Positions 8,107 through 18,647 of a stretch of 64,000 nucleotides of DNA are shown here, piece after piece. The stretch spans positions 1 through 64,000 of the forward strand of contig JAUYKV010000018.1 in NCBI GenBank assembly GCA_030699825.1, written 5' to 3'. Under the pieces are notes generated by a model. It worked only from the letters and a program-made list of their open reading frames with translations. It ran no database searches and was not told where the DNA came from. The DNA comes from Pseudomonas sp. (lineage in GTDB: Bacteria > Pseudomonadota > Gammaproteobacteria > Pseudomonadales > Pseudomonadaceae). The translations under genes and the position numbers were made by a program. Each line of letters starts with the position of its first letter. Positions within the stretch are counted from its first letter, which is position 1.

Positions 8107-8732
8107 ACTTCACGTTGGGGTAAACGAGGAGGTTGCGAAGAAGGTGGCAAGAAAGCCGTGCCGTGGGTGGCGCAACAGCCATTTCGCCACAATCGAGTAC
8201 TTAATATTGCGCGGTTCCACAGCCTGGGATTACTGCATCTCTCCTGACCTCAATCTCTCGAACCTCCCGGTACGGACTCGCATGTCGGGTCGTGTGGCAG
8301 GGGTACGGCCTATGAAGGCCGTCCCTAAGGCGATTTCAAAGCGGTTTTGGAACGTTATCGGTAATGGCACGATGCAACCCCGCATGTACCGCCCGCTGTA
8401 GTCAAAAGCCTCTTTCTGAGCGCGCCGTTCGCTTAATTGCGAAATTGCACTCCCCTTGACCAACAATTCGCATTGGCTTTGGCCACGGATTGCGTTCGAC
8501 TTGACCGGAGCGAGCCCCTGTCGCGATTGGCAGAGAAGGGCCAGTAGCGATCAGTTACCAGCGACTATTCGACCTAAGCATCTGCACTCCAACCATTCTT
8601 TTGCTGGCCTCTGGCATTGACAGCTTCTTGCACTCTTCGCTAACGACATTTAAAACAGCTTGACTCTCCAGTTTTACGCATGCGACAACTGTCCACGTTT
8701 TATGGAACGTGGACAGGCAGCGGAAGTTTATT
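8107..8732. other. Gene-less stretch containing intron-like debris
   Basis: Apart from the group II intron-like fragment near 8258-8325, I see no supported gene. The short frames at 8039-8401 and 8230-8466 read through this debris and match no family. Confidence 0.4.
8258..8325 (+). mobile_element. Possible 3' fragment of a group II intron
   Basis: The stretch CGAACCTCCCGGTACGGACT followed by CGCATGTCGGGTCGTGTGG and a purine-rich GC hairpin (GGGTACGGCC...GGCCGTCCCT) resembles the RNA tail that follows the maturase gene in bacterial group II introns (domains V/VI and their flank). The CCCG...CGGG arms can pair. No reverse transcriptase coding sequence lies upstream, so only a 3' scrap remains. 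The identification rests on remembered sequence pattern. Confidence 0.35.
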
Positions 8733-9512
8733 ATGAAGAGTCAAGATATTTTGTTGTTGTTCAAGATGGCCAGCCTACATGTCCAGAAAGAAAGTGTACC
8801 GATGGCGGGCGAAGCATCCGCGCCAGCCACAAAAGACTACATTCGCTCCGTGGATGAAACTCGAAGGTCAGACCTTCAGGCCGGACCACAGCCCGACTCT
8901 GCCTCGGCCACTGAGTCCATAGCGTCGGCGCACTATCAGAACTGGGGGCTGTTCAGCTCTGCCACCTCAGAATGGGGGGAGCAGGCCCTGGAAGGCTGGA
9001 AGGGGTGGGATGACCCTGTGCCTGAGCCTCCGATTACCAACTGGGCCGAATGCTATTCGCTCAGAGCCCTTTCAGCCTCCCTAGGCCTAAGCAAGAGTGA
9101 GGTCTCAAATTCCATCGCTCGTTGCCGCGAATCAGGGCTTCTGACCAAAGATTTCGAGACCTCGTTACCAAAGGTGAACCGTCGGGCGCTACTGGGTATT
9201 GCAGAGCACGCGCTCAAATACTTCTACCCTGTGAAACTGGGGGCGATTGTGCGTGGCATTCCAACAGGCTTTGGAGCGCCAGCTTTGTCCAAGCATCTCA
9301 AAAGTGCGGGTGATCTGATTCCTGTCTGGCCTGACCCGCTGGGCAAGGAGAGGGGGCAAGCCATTGAGCCTCTGTACAAATCCGTTCCTGATGCAGTAAA
9401 GAAAGACCGGACTCTTTATCACTACCTGGCCCTCGCTGACGCGATAAGAGTGGGGGGGCCGAGAGAGAGCAAAGTTGCCGCTAATTTGCTGAAGGCAGGT
9501 ATGGGTCTATGA
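8733..9512 (+). CDS. Winged-helix antitoxin-like regulator of an AbiEii-type nucleotidyltransferase pair
   Basis: From ATG 8733 (GGAAG six bases upstream) the product has 259 residues. It begins MKSQDILLLFKM, a motif I associate with regulators paired with AbiEii-like nucleotidyltransferases. A central winged-helix segment (YSLRALSASLGLSKSEVSNS, about 108-127) is followed by a conserved block with FYPVKLGAIVRGIPT and DLIPVWPDPLGK. The stop overlaps the ATG of the next frame in an ATGA junction, the typical translational coupling of the pair. Residues about 20-80 look poorly conserved and may be an insertion. A GTG at 8709 would add eight residues. The role as antitoxin or repressor is inferred from family context. 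Confidence 0.7.
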   Translation: MKSQDILLLFKMASLHVQKESVPMAGEASAPATKDYIRSVDETRRSDLQAGPQPDSASATESIASAHYQNWGLFSSATSEWGEQALEGWKGWDDPVPEPPITNWAECYSLRALSASLGLSKSEVSNSIARCRESGLLTKDFETSLPKVNRRALLGIAEHALKYFYPVKLGAIVRGIPTGFGAPALSKHLKSAGDLIPVWPDPLGKERGQAIEPLYKSVPDAVKKDRTLYHYLALADAIRVGGPRESKVAANLLKAGMGL

Positions 9513-9565
9513 GTTCGAATGCTGATCACAACTACGAGATGATTGAGTTCGTCGCGGAGGGGTAA
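9509..9565 (+). pseudogene. Amputated nucleotidyltransferase (AbiEii-like toxin), first 18 codons only
   Basis: The frame opens within the ATGA overlap at 9509 and encodes MSSNADHNYEMIEFVAEG before TAA. This resembles the N-terminus of the nucleotidyltransferase partner normally encoded directly after the upstream regulator. The GGxxT nucleotidyltransferase core that should follow is not found in any frame downstream. The toxin gene therefore appears to have been removed by deletion, leaving its regulator behind. Confidence 0.5.
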
Positions 9566-10188
9566 CCTAGACGTCCGTGATCACTTCACCAGCACTGCTT
9601 GTATAAGAAGAACTTTATTTACTGCCTCATAACAGGAAATCGGCTGGCGATACCTGACAAGAAGCGATCACAGGAACACTTACAAAAAGTTAAGTTTTGG
9701 AGCCTAAATTTGACCCAAAATCAGCAAAAGCTAACTAAAATTTCGGCTCTGACACAGAATTGAGAGGGGAAAGATGCTGGGGATGCTGGAAACCTAGTGG
9801 CTATGAGGGCTCGACTGCAGATCGAAAAACGCGACTAAAACTTAATAGCGCAGATGGCCGTATTGGGCCATGAATAACCTTGGTTCTAAGACAGAAAACT
9901 GAAGAATGGTTGCGGGTCGCGCGGCAAACGCAGGGCCATGGATGACGACATCTGCCCGGCGCTAAACCCTGCGCCAGACGCCAGCAGGTGTATCGAAATC
10001 GCCTGTAACAGCTTCCGCGCGCATGCGCCAAAGCTACCGGAATGCGCGGTGCAGGGCAAACGACGCTCGTCGGCTCCACTGGCACTTCGCCACGGTTATG
10101 GCATGCTAGCGCCCCGCCCGCGCCGTGTTCAGAAGAGAAGACGGTCCGCCCTGCTTTCATCGAGCCGTAGTTGCAGGATCGTCATCAA
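9566..10188. other. Gene-less junction between the island and the conserved core
   Basis: No frame here has a plausible start and known family. The AT-rich first half (to about 9780) belongs compositionally with the island. GC content rises toward 10,188, where morA begins. The break between accessory and core DNA probably lies in this stretch. No tRNA gene or clear direct repeat that could serve as an attachment site was seen. Confidence 0.4.
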
Positions 10189-13100
10189 GTGCCAAGCCAC
10201 ACATCTCCACCATTACCCCGCGCCCCGGGCGAACCGCTGACGCTCCCCTTGCGCCGCTCGATCAAGGGCACACTGGTCGCGCTGGTGCTGGGCATGCTGG
10301 GATTGCTGCTGTGGCAACTGCACCTGGAGTCGCGGCAGTTGCTCGACAACCAGCGCCAGCTCAATCATGAGTTCGGCGCACAACTGGCCAACCATCTCAG
10401 CCTGAGCATGGAGCTGAAGGCCCAGGCCGGCGTGGCGCTGCTGCGACAAAGCACCTCGGCGCCAGGCCCAGACGCGATCGACGAGAACCTGCTGCGCAGC
10501 CTGCGAGGGGTTTTCAGCAGCCTGCACAGCCTGGCCTGGCTTGGCCCGCGCGGCGCTATCCTGGCGGACAGCCAACCCCAGACGGGTGACGGCCACTACC
10601 TGCCCAGCCTGATCCAGCGCAGCAACGGCGCGGCTTATCATTATGCGTCCAGCGCCAGCGACGAGAACCTGATCTACCTGCTGCTGCGGCAGAACCAGGA
10701 CAGCAACCCGAGCGGTTACTGGGTCCTGCGCCTGACCACCGAGGCATTGCGCAACTGGCTGTATCAACATCACCAGAGTCGCTATGGCTGGCAGCTGGAA
10801 GACCATCAGACTCAACGCACGATGGCCAGCCAGCAGGGCGACTTCGCCGCCGACAACTCAAGCATTGCGCCGGTGAGCGCTGCCAGTCTGCAACAGAGCA
10901 TTCTCCTGCCCCCGCTCAAGGGCAGCGACTGGCAACTGCGCGCCCTGTTCGACGAGCGCAGTGCCCGCGCCCAATTGCTACCCGAGCTGGCCAGCAAATT
11001 CCTGCTGTTCATCCTCTGCTCCGTGCTGACCCTGCTCGCCCTGTACCTCCTGCTGCGCGAACAGCGCAGCCTGCATGAACTCAATGCGGCCTCACGGCGT
11101 TCGCTGCACCAGGCGGCCAGCGCGCTGGGGGTCATCGAGGAACGCGTACTGGTCACCGACAGCAATGGCCAGCTGAGTTACCTCAACCCCCAGGCCGAGA
11201 AACTATTCGGTTTACGCAACAGCGACGCCCACGACTGGCACCTGCTGCAACTGCTGCCGCGCCTCGATCCGCTGCGGCTGCACGACAGCGGCACGCCAAG
11301 CGGCGGCCTTGAGCCCGACCTGGTCGAGATCAGGCAGGACGGCATGCCCCGCCTGTTCGCTATCAGCCGTAGCAGCCTCGGCGAAGCCGCGAGGCGCCTG
11401 GGCTTTGTCTGGGTGCTGCGCGACGTCACCGAACAGCAGCAGGCCAGCCGTGTGCTGCAGGAAACCCGCCGACGCTACCAGGATATTTTCGAAGGCACCG
11501 GCACCGCGCTCTGCGTACTGGACCTGGCCACGCTGCCGGATCACCTGCACCAGCAGCAGATCCATGACGGCGCAAGCCTGAGGCGCTGGCTGCTCGCTCA
11601 TCCGCAGCGGCATGGCGAACTGTTGCAGCAGATACGCCTCACCGAGACCAACCAGGTGGCCCTGCGCCTGCTCGGCGTCGACTCCATCGAGCAAGCCTGG
11701 CGGCACCTGATCGACAGCGGTTCGCTGCGCCCAGAGGGCTTCCGCGTGCAGCTGCTCAGTGCCCTGCTCGAAGGCACCGGCCAGCTCGAACTGGAGAGCC
11801 GGATCAGCACCCCGCAAGGCCACGAACGCCACCTATGGCTGGTGTTGCGCCTGCCGGACAGCGCGCAAGAACTGAACGCGGTGACCCTGAGCATCAGCGA
11901 CATCACCAGCCGCAAGCGCATCGAGCTGTCACTGATCGAGCGCGAGCGCTTCTGGTCGGAGGTGGTGCGCACGGTACCGGACACCCTCTACGTGCATGAC
12001 ATGTTGAATAAGCGCGTGCTGTTCAGCAACCATCACCTGGGTTTGCAGCTGGGTTACAGCACGGCCGAACTGCACGCCTTGGGCGAGCGCTTCTGGGAGC
12101 GCATCCTGCACCCCGACGACAGCGACTATTACTGGCGCATCCGCAATCTGCAGCAAGTAGTCAGCGACGGCGTCCTGCTCGAATCGCAACTGCGCTGGCG
12201 CCACCGCAACGGTAGCTGGCGCTGGTTCAGCATCCGCGAGCAGGCCCTGGCCCGCGACCCCCGCGGCCGGGTCAGCCGCCTGATTGGGGTGGCCAAGGAC
12301 ATCACCGAACAGATCGAAAGCAGCGAATCGTTGCGCAACAGCGAGCAGCGTTACCGGTTGCTGGCGGAGAGCACCAGCGATGTGATCTTCTCCACCGACA
12401 ACAGCCTGCACCTCAACTACGTCAGCCCCTCGGTGGAAGCGGTGCTCGGCCATCAACCACAATGGTTCCTGGCCAACAACCTCCACAACCTGGCCGCCAA
12501 CCCGCAGCAATTGGCCGGCCTGTCGATCCTGCTCGACCGGGTTCGCGGCGCGCTCGGCAACCCCCTGCGCATGATCGAACTGCGCAAGCAGTTCCAGCCG
12601 CAGTTGTTTATCTTCGACTGCCTGCGCGCCGACGGCCGGAAAATCCCGGTCGAGTTGCGCCTGGTGCCGATGTGGGATGAGAACAGCCGCTTCGAAGGCC
12701 TGCTCGGTGTGGGTCGCGATATCAGCCAGCAGCGCCGCTCGGAAAAAGACCTGCGCATGGCCGCCACGGTATTCGAGCATTCCACCGCGGCGATCCTGGT
12801 CACCGACCCGGCCGGCTACATCGTCCAGGTCAACAAGGCCTTCAGCCGGGTCAGCGGTTACTCCTCGGCCCAGGTTCTCGACCAACTGCCGGGCATGCTC
12901 ACCGCCGACCGCCAGCAAGCCAGCCACCTGCATTACGTGCTCAACCAACTCAATCAGCGCGGCAGCTGGGAAGGCGAAATCTGGCTCAAGCGCCGCGACG
13001 GCGAGAGCTTCCCGGCCTGGGTCGGGATCACCGCGGTGCAGGACGAAGATGGCGACCTGGTCAGCTACGTGTGCTTCTTCAGCGACATCAGCGAGCGCAA

Positions 13101-14439
13101 GGCCAGCGAACAGCGCATCCATCGCCTGGCCTACTACGACGCCCTGACCCTGCTGCCCAACCGCACGCTGTTCCAGGATCGCCTGCACTCCGCGCTGCAA
13201 CACGGTGAACGGCATCAGGAATGGGTGGTGCTGATGTTCCTCGACCTCGACCGTTTCAAGCCGATCAACGACTCCCTGGGCCACGCCGCCGGCGACCGCA
13301 TGCTCAAGGACGTCGCCGTGCGCCTGTCCGCCTGCGTCGACAGCGACGACACCGTGGCGCGCATGGGCGGCGACGAATTCACCCTGCTGCTGCAGTCGCA
13401 CGCCACTCGCGAGGGCGCACTGAACCGGGCGATCCATGTCGCCGAACAGATTCTCGCCAGCCTGGCGCGGCCGTTCGTGCTCGAAGGCCGCGAATTCTTC
13501 GTCACCGCCAGCATCGGCATCGCCCTCAGTCCGCAGGACGGCAACGAACTCAGCCAGCTGATGAAGAACGCCGACACGGCGATGTACCACGCCAAGGAAC
13601 ACGGCAAGAACAACTTCCAGTTCTATCAGGCGGACATGAACGCCAGCGCCCTGGAGCGCCTGGAACTGGAGCGGGATCTGCGCCACGCCCTCGAACGGCA
13701 GGAGTTCATCCTCTATTACCAGCCGCAGTTCTCCGGCAACGGCCAACGCCTGACCGGCGTCGAAGCCCTGTTGCGCTGGCAGCACCCCGTGCGCGGCCTA
13801 GTGCCACCGGATGACTTTATCCCGGTACTGGAAGAGCTTGGCCTGGTGGTGCAGGTCGGCGACTGGGTCCTGGCCGAGTCCTGCCGCCAGTTGAAGAGCT
13901 GGCATGCAGCAAAGATCCGCGTACCGAAGATCTCGGTCAACCTGTCGGCCCGGCAGTTCACCGAGGGCGCGCTGGCTCAGCGCATCGCCGCGATTCTCGA
14001 GGACAGCGGGGTCGCCCCGGCCTGCGTGGAGCTGGAACTGACCGAAAGCATCCTGATGCAGGATGTGGCGAGCGCCCTGCGCACCCTCAACGACCTGAAA
14101 AGCCTTGGCCTGTGCATCGCCATCGACGACTTCGGCACCGGCTACTCGTCGCTCAACTACCTCAAGCAGTTTCCCATCGACGTGCTGAAGATCGACCGCA
14201 GCTTCGTCGACGGCCTGCCGCAGGGCGAACAGGATGCGCAAATCGCCCGCGCCATCATCGCCATGGCCCACAGCCTGAACCTTTCGGTAATCGCCGAAGG
14301 CGTGGAGACCCAGGCGCAGCTGGATTTCCTGCGCATCCACGATTGCGACGAAGTCCAGGGCTACCTGCTCGGCCGGCCCATGCCCGCCCACCAGTTCGCC
14401 GCCCAGTTCAGCGGCGCCGCGCTGTTTATGCTCAGCTAG
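10189..14439 (+). CDS. morA: MorA, membrane-bound multi-PAS GGDEF-EAL cyclic di-GMP regulator
   Basis: The roughly 1,416-residue protein has a transmembrane segment near residues 24-42, a periplasmic sensor region of about 230 residues, a second membrane segment near 270-289, then about five PAS/PAC units. A GGDEF domain (GGDEF near 1060) and a C-terminal EAL domain (EALLRW near 1190, ELTES, DDFGTGYSSL) follow. Both catalytic signatures are intact, so both synthesis and breakdown of cyclic di-GMP are possible. The inhibitory I-site (RxxD) is replaced by DSDD. Size and position directly before glyA match P. aeruginosa MorA, which controls flagellar timing, biofilm and protease secretion. GTG 10189 after AGGAT is preferred, and a TTG at 10171 is in frame. 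Confidence 0.9.
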   Translation: MPSHTSPPLPRAPGEPLTLPLRRSIKGTLVALVLGMLGLLLWQLHLESRQLLDNQRQLNHEFGAQLANHLSLSMELKAQAGVALLRQSTSAPGPDAIDENLLRSLRGVFSSLHSLAWLGPRGAILADSQPQTGDGHYLPSLIQRSNGAAYHYASSASDENLIYLLLRQNQDSNPSGYWVLRLTTEALRNWLYQHHQSRYGWQLEDHQTQRTMASQQGDFAADNSSIAPVSAASLQQSILLPPLKGSDWQLRALFDERSARAQLLPELASKFLLFILCSVLTLLALYLLLREQRSLHELNAASRRSLHQAASALGVIEERVLVTDSNGQLSYLNPQAEKLFGLRNSDAHDWHLLQLLPRLDPLRLHDSGTPSGGLEPDLVEIRQDGMPRLFAISRSSLGEAARRLGFVWVLRDVTEQQQASRVLQETRRRYQDIFEGTGTALCVLDLATLPDHLHQQQIHDGASLRRWLLAHPQRHGELLQQIRLTETNQVALRLLGVDSIEQAWRHLIDSGSLRPEGFRVQLLSALLEGTGQLELESRISTPQGHERHLWLVLRLPDSAQELNAVTLSISDITSRKRIELSLIERERFWSEVVRTVPDTLYVHDMLNKRVLFSNHHLGLQLGYSTAELHALGERFWERILHPDDSDYYWRIRNLQQVVSDGVLLESQLRWRHRNGSWRWFSIREQALARDPRGRVSRLIGVAKDITEQIESSESLRNSEQRYRLLAESTSDVIFSTDNSLHLNYVSPSVEAVLGHQPQWFLANNLHNLAANPQQLAGLSILLDRVRGALGNPLRMIELRKQFQPQLFIFDCLRADGRKIPVELRLVPMWDENSRFEGLLGVGRDISQQRRSEKDLRMAATVFEHSTAAILVTDPAGYIVQVNKAFSRVSGYSSAQVLDQLPGMLTADRQQASHLHYVLNQLNQRGSWEGEIWLKRRDGESFPAWVGITAVQDEDGDLVSYVCFFSDISERKASEQRIHRLAYYDALTLLPNRTLFQDRLHSALQHGERHQEWVVLMFLDLDRFKPINDSLGHAAGDRMLKDVAVRLSACVDSDDTVARMGGDEFTLLLQSHATREGALNRAIHVAEQILASLARPFVLEGREFFVTASIGIALSPQDGNELSQLMKNADTAMYHAKEHGKNNFQFYQADMNASALERLELERDLRHALERQEFILYYQPQFSGNGQRLTGVEALLRWQHPVRGLVPPDDFIPVLEELGLVVQVGDWVLAESCRQLKSWHAAKIRVPKISVNLSARQFTEGALAQRIAAILEDSGVAPACVELELTESILMQDVASALRTLNDLKSLGLCIAIDDFGTGYSSLNYLKQFPIDVLKIDRSFVDGLPQGEQDAQIARAIIAMAHSLNLSVIAEGVETQAQLDFLRIHDCDEVQGYLLGRPMPAHQFAAQFSGAALFMLS

Positions 14440-14476
14440 GCGCATTTTGTACATTGTTGAACCCGAGTGCACGCCG

Positions 14477-14563
14477 TGTGGGTGGGGCTTCAGCCGCGAT
14501 GGTGTAGGTTGGTGTTGAGCGCAGCGAAGCCCAAGACCAATCGCGGCTAAAGCCCCTCCCACA
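14477..14563. repeat. Extragenic inverted repeat, REP-like
   Basis: TGTGGGTGGGGCTTCAGCCG (14477-) and its near-inverse CGGCTAAAGCCCCTCCCACA (-14563) flank about 40 bases. This is the Pseudomonas palindromic element that reads ...GCCGCTCCCACA and occurs between genes. Related copies are at 42775-42826 and 51450-51516. It lies downstream of morA, where it could limit transcription. Confidence 0.6.
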
Positions 14564-14613
14564 GCCCCGTAGCACGGATGCAATCCGGGATTGCGTTGCC
14601 TGCGGCAAAAGCT

Positions 14614-14645
14614 CCCGGATTGCGCTGGCGCTTATCTGGGCTACG
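14614..14645. repeat. Dispersed repeat of the CCCGGATTGCGCTGGCGCTTAT family
   Basis: The core CCCGGATTGCGCTGGCGCTT and the following TCTGGGCTACG recur almost exactly at 35884, 59379 and, in inverted pairs, near 35231 and 53308. A partial related segment (ACGGATGCAATCCGGGA) precedes it at about 14574 and recurs at 39935. It is intergenic in every case. Confidence 0.65.
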
Positions 14646-14786
14646 AAACTGCAAGCTTGCGGCTGACTTGCACATGAAGCCCACTTGTCCGCCACATGAC
14701 TGCGCTGCATACCCCTGTGCAGCCGAGATGGGGTAGAATTCGCCCCCTCTTTCTACCGCCCAGCTGGTTTTCTCAGGGGATTTGCC

Positions 14787-16040
<1,254 letters not shown>

Positions 16041-16060
16041 GCTCAACCGCAGCACGCAGA

Positions 16061-16086
16061 AGCCCGCCAAAATAGGCGGGCTTTTT
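16061..16086 (+). terminator. Intrinsic terminator of glyA
   Basis: AGCCCGCC and GGCGGGCT pair around AAAATA and are followed by TTTTT. It starts 20 bases after the glyA stop. Confidence 0.9.
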
Positions 16087-16239
16087 AGTGGTGCAACAAC
16101 AAGCGCCTGGCTGCTAGCGATTGATGATCACCCTGCTCTCCCGCCAGGCATCGGGCCTTTACCCAGGGCGCGCCGCATAAAGCCAAGCCAGCCGTAGCGG
16201 CCTTGGCTATAGTGGACAAAACCACGCAGGAGTTTTTGC

Positions 16240-16614
16240 ATGAGCGACACGAGCAACGAGCGCAGGCGTTTTCAGCGCATCGCTTTCGATGCCCCCACCG
16301 GGATCATTCAGGGCGAGCGGCGCTGGACTGTCGAGCTGCATGACGTCTCGCTCAAGGGGTTGCTGGTCAAACGTCCGCCGCAGTGGGATGGCGACCCCAA
16401 TCAGCCCTTCGACGCCAGCATCCAGCTCGCCGATGACGCCCGCGTGCAGATGGAAGTGGTCCTGACGCGCAACCAGGGCGAGCTGCTCGGCTTCGCCTGC
16501 CGGCATATCGACCTCGATTCGATCAGCCACCTGCGCCGCCTGGTGGAACTCAACCTCGGCGACGAAGCCCTGCTGGAACGCGAACTGGCGGCGCTGGGCG
16601 AGGGGACTGACTGA
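16240..16614 (+). CDS. mapZ: MapZ, PilZ-domain cyclic di-GMP adaptor
   Basis: The 124-residue single-domain PilZ protein carries the cyclic di-GMP binding signature: [11 protein letters not shown] (RxxxR) at residues 7-17 and the [10 protein letters not shown] segment (D/NxSxxG) near 38. The C-terminal [20 protein letters not shown] helix is highly conserved in the P. aeruginosa orthologue. Cyclic di-GMP-loaded MapZ binds the chemotaxis methyltransferase CheR1 and reduces its activity, linking second-messenger level to chemotaxis. It lies next to radA as in PAO1 and four genes from another cyclic di-GMP enzyme. GGAG precedes the start. Confidence 0.92.
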   Translation: MSDTSNERRRFQRIAFDAPTGIIQGERRWTVELHDVSLKGLLVKRPPQWDGDPNQPFDASIQLADDARVQMEVVLTRNQGELLGFACRHIDLDSISHLRRLVELNLGDEALLERELAALGEGTD

Positions 16615-16636
16615 CCATCCCGCAGGAGCCAGGGTT

Positions 16637-18001
16637 TCAGTCGAACAACGCATCCAGCGCCTGTTCCAGGCGGGTCACGGCGATCACCTGCAAACCCGGT
16701 GGCGCCTCCTTGGGGGCGTTGCCCTTGGGCACTATGGCGCGTTTGAAGCCGTGCTTGGCGGCTTCCTTCAGGCGTTCCTGACCGCTCGGCACCGGGCGCA
16801 CCTCGCCGGACAGACCAACCTCGCCGAACACCAGCAAGTCATGGGCCAGCGGCTTGTTGCGCAGACTGGAGATCACCGCCGCCATCAGCGCCAGATCGGA
16901 GGCGGTTTCCAGCACCTTGACCCCGCCGACCACGTTGAGGAACACATCCTGATCATGGGTGGGGATACCGCCGTGGCGGTGCAGCACGGCCAGCAGCATG
17001 GCCAGGCGGTTCTGATCCAGGCCCAGGGTGACGCGGCGCGGGTTGGCCATATGGCTGCTGTCGACCAGCGCCTGCACCTCCACCAGCATCGGCCGGGTGC
17101 CTTCCCAGGTGGCCATCACCACGCTGCCCGGCACTTCTTCCTGAGCACGGGTGAGGAAGATCGCCGACGGGTTGGTGACTTCCTTGAGGCCCTTGTCGGT
17201 CATGCCGAACACGCCCAGCTCGTTGATCGCGCCGAAGCGGTTCTTCACCGCACGCAGCAGACGCAGGCGGCCATCGGACTCGCCCTCGAAGTACAGCACG
17301 GTATCGACCATGTGTTCCAGCACCCGCGGGCCGGCCAGCGAGCCATCCTTGGTTACGTGACCGACCAGGAAGATCGCCGTGCCACTCTGCTTGGCGTAAC
17401 GCACCAGCAGGGCCGCGCTCTCGCGCACCTGGGACACGCCGCCGGGAGCCGACTGCAGTTGCTCGGTGAAGATGGTCTGGATCGAGTCGATCACCATGAC
17501 CTTGGGTTTTTCCAGGCGCGCGGTGGCGATGATGCTTTCGATACAGGTCTCGGTCATGACCTTGAGCTTGTCTTCCGGCAGGCCCAGGCGGCGGGCGCGC
17601 ATGGCGACCTGCTGCTGGGATTCCTCACCAGTGACATAGAGCGCGGGAAAGCGCTGGGCGATATTGCACAGGGTCTGCAGCAGGATGGTCGATTTGCCGA
17701 TCCCGGGATCGCCGCCGATCAGCACCACCGAGCCATCGACCAGACCGCCACCGAGCACCCGATCCAGCTCACCGGAGGCGGTGGAGAATCGCGGCATTTC
17801 CTCGACGCTGACTTCTGCCAGGGTTTTCAGCTGGGTCTGCTGCCCCGTCCAGCCGCTGCGTCCGCTGGGCGCAAGCGCATGGGCTTCGATCATGGTTTCG
17901 GTCAGGGTGTTCCAGGTGCCGCATTCGCCGCATTGCCCGGCCCACTTGGGAAAGGTGGCGCCACACTCGGTGCAGCCATACATGCGCTTGGCCTTGGCCA
18001 T
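16637..18001 (-). CDS. radA: DNA repair and recombination protein RadA
   Basis: This is a RecA-related ATPase that promotes branch migration in homologous recombination. The 454-residue protein begins with a four-cysteine zinc finger (CTECGATFPKWAGQCGECGTW), has Walker A GDPGIGKST near 95, the RadA motif KNRFGAINELGVF near 250, and a C-terminal Lon-like region. ATG 18001 is used; the in-frame codon before it is TTG. It is convergent with mapZ. Confidence 0.96.
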   Translation of the reverse strand: MAKAKRMYGCTECGATFPKWAGQCGECGTWNTLTETMIEAHALAPSGRSGWTGQQTQLKTLAEVSVEEMPRFSTASGELDRVLGGGLVDGSVVLIGGDPGIGKSTILLQTLCNIAQRFPALYVTGEESQQQVAMRARRLGLPEDKLKVMTETCIESIIATARLEKPKVMVIDSIQTIFTEQLQSAPGGVSQVRESAALLVRYAKQSGTAIFLVGHVTKDGSLAGPRVLEHMVDTVLYFEGESDGRLRLLRAVKNRFGAINELGVFGMTDKGLKEVTNPSAIFLTRAQEEVPGSVVMATWEGTRPMLVEVQALVDSSHMANPRRVTLGLDQNRLAMLLAVLHRHGGIPTHDQDVFLNVVGGVKVLETASDLALMAAVISSLRNKPLAHDLLVFGEVGLSGEVRPVPSGQERLKEAAKHGFKRAIVPKGNAPKEAPPGLQVIAVTRLEQALDALFD

Positions 18002-18066
18002 CAAGCGGACTCCGTCAGACGAAAGTCCGCATCATAGCCTTTACCAGCCGCTCAACGGCAGCACGA

Positions 18067-18333
18067 TCAGCCTTGGCAGCAACCGCAACAGGTGGTCGCC
18101 GGCTTGAGCCGGCTGGCCACCCGGTCCTTGAGCTCGACCCGCTGCTGCTTCAAGGCGGTCAAGGCGTCGTCGGCCAACAGCTCGATGCCCTCTTCGATGC
18201 GGCAAATGCGCTTGTCCAGCGCCTCGTATTCGTCGGCCAGACGGGCGAAATCCGGGTCGGTCTGACGCAAATCGTGCAACTCGGCACGCTGCTCGGGGAA
18301 ATCATGAACCAGGGGGTGATGGTCGATATGCAT
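18067..18333 (-). CDS. YdcH-family (DUF465) protein with cysteine-rich tail
   Basis: The 88-residue product begins MHIDHHPLVHDFPEQRAELH, then FARLADEYEALDKRICRIEEG, the canonical helical-hairpin pattern of DUF465 proteins. It ends in an unusual TTCCGCCQG tail with four cysteines that could bind metal. Function is unknown. ATG 18333 follows GGAG at eight bases. It is adjacent to a second family member at 18399, an old tandem duplication. Confidence 0.8.
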   Translation of the reverse strand: MHIDHHPLVHDFPEQRAELHDLRQTDPDFARLADEYEALDKRICRIEEGIELLADDALTALKQQRVELKDRVASRLKPATTCCGCCQG

Positions 18334-18398
18334 GCTGATACTCCAGGAATGACTGCAACCAGCATATGCCTCTGTACTCGCTCGCCCCTTGACCCGGA

Positions 18399-18647
18399 TC
18401 AACCGGCCGCGCCGTTGCGCAGCAGGGTTTCGATTTCGTCCTTGAGAGTGACCCGCTGCATCTTCAGGCCCTGCAGTTGCAACTCGTCCATCGCCTCCCG
18501 GCCATCCATCACTGCATAGATGCGTTTATCCAACTGCTCGTACTCCTCGGCCAAGCGGGCAAAATGACCGTCTGCCTTCAGCAAGGCGTGCATTTGTGTT
18601 TCAAACTGCGGGAACTCGCGTCTGAGTGGATGATATTGCAATGGCAT
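18399..18647 (-). CDS. YdcH-family (DUF465) protein
   Basis: The 82-residue helical-hairpin protein carries PLRREFPQFETQMHALLK and FARLAEEYEQLDKRIYAVMDG, the family signature. Cytosolic; function unknown. A perfect AGGAGG precedes ATG 18647. The gene lies 65 bases upstream of its paralogue and is probably co-transcribed with it. Confidence 0.85.
   Translation of the reverse strand: MPLQYHPLRREFPQFETQMHALLKADGHFARLAEEYEQLDKRIYAVMDGREAMDELQLQGLKMQRVTLKDEIETLLRNGAAG

Noticed and set aside
8039..8401. 120-codon plus frame across the intron-like fragment
   Set aside because: Its NLPVRTRMSGRVAG part is the translation of intron RNA structure often seen as a false hypothetical protein.
1..10170. 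Island treated as an integrative element with att sites
   Set aside because: No integrase, tRNA gene or direct repeat pair could be found within the window.
11929..13785. 618-codon frame antisense to morA
   Set aside because: Shadow of the PAS/GGDEF coding strand with low-complexity composition and no motif.
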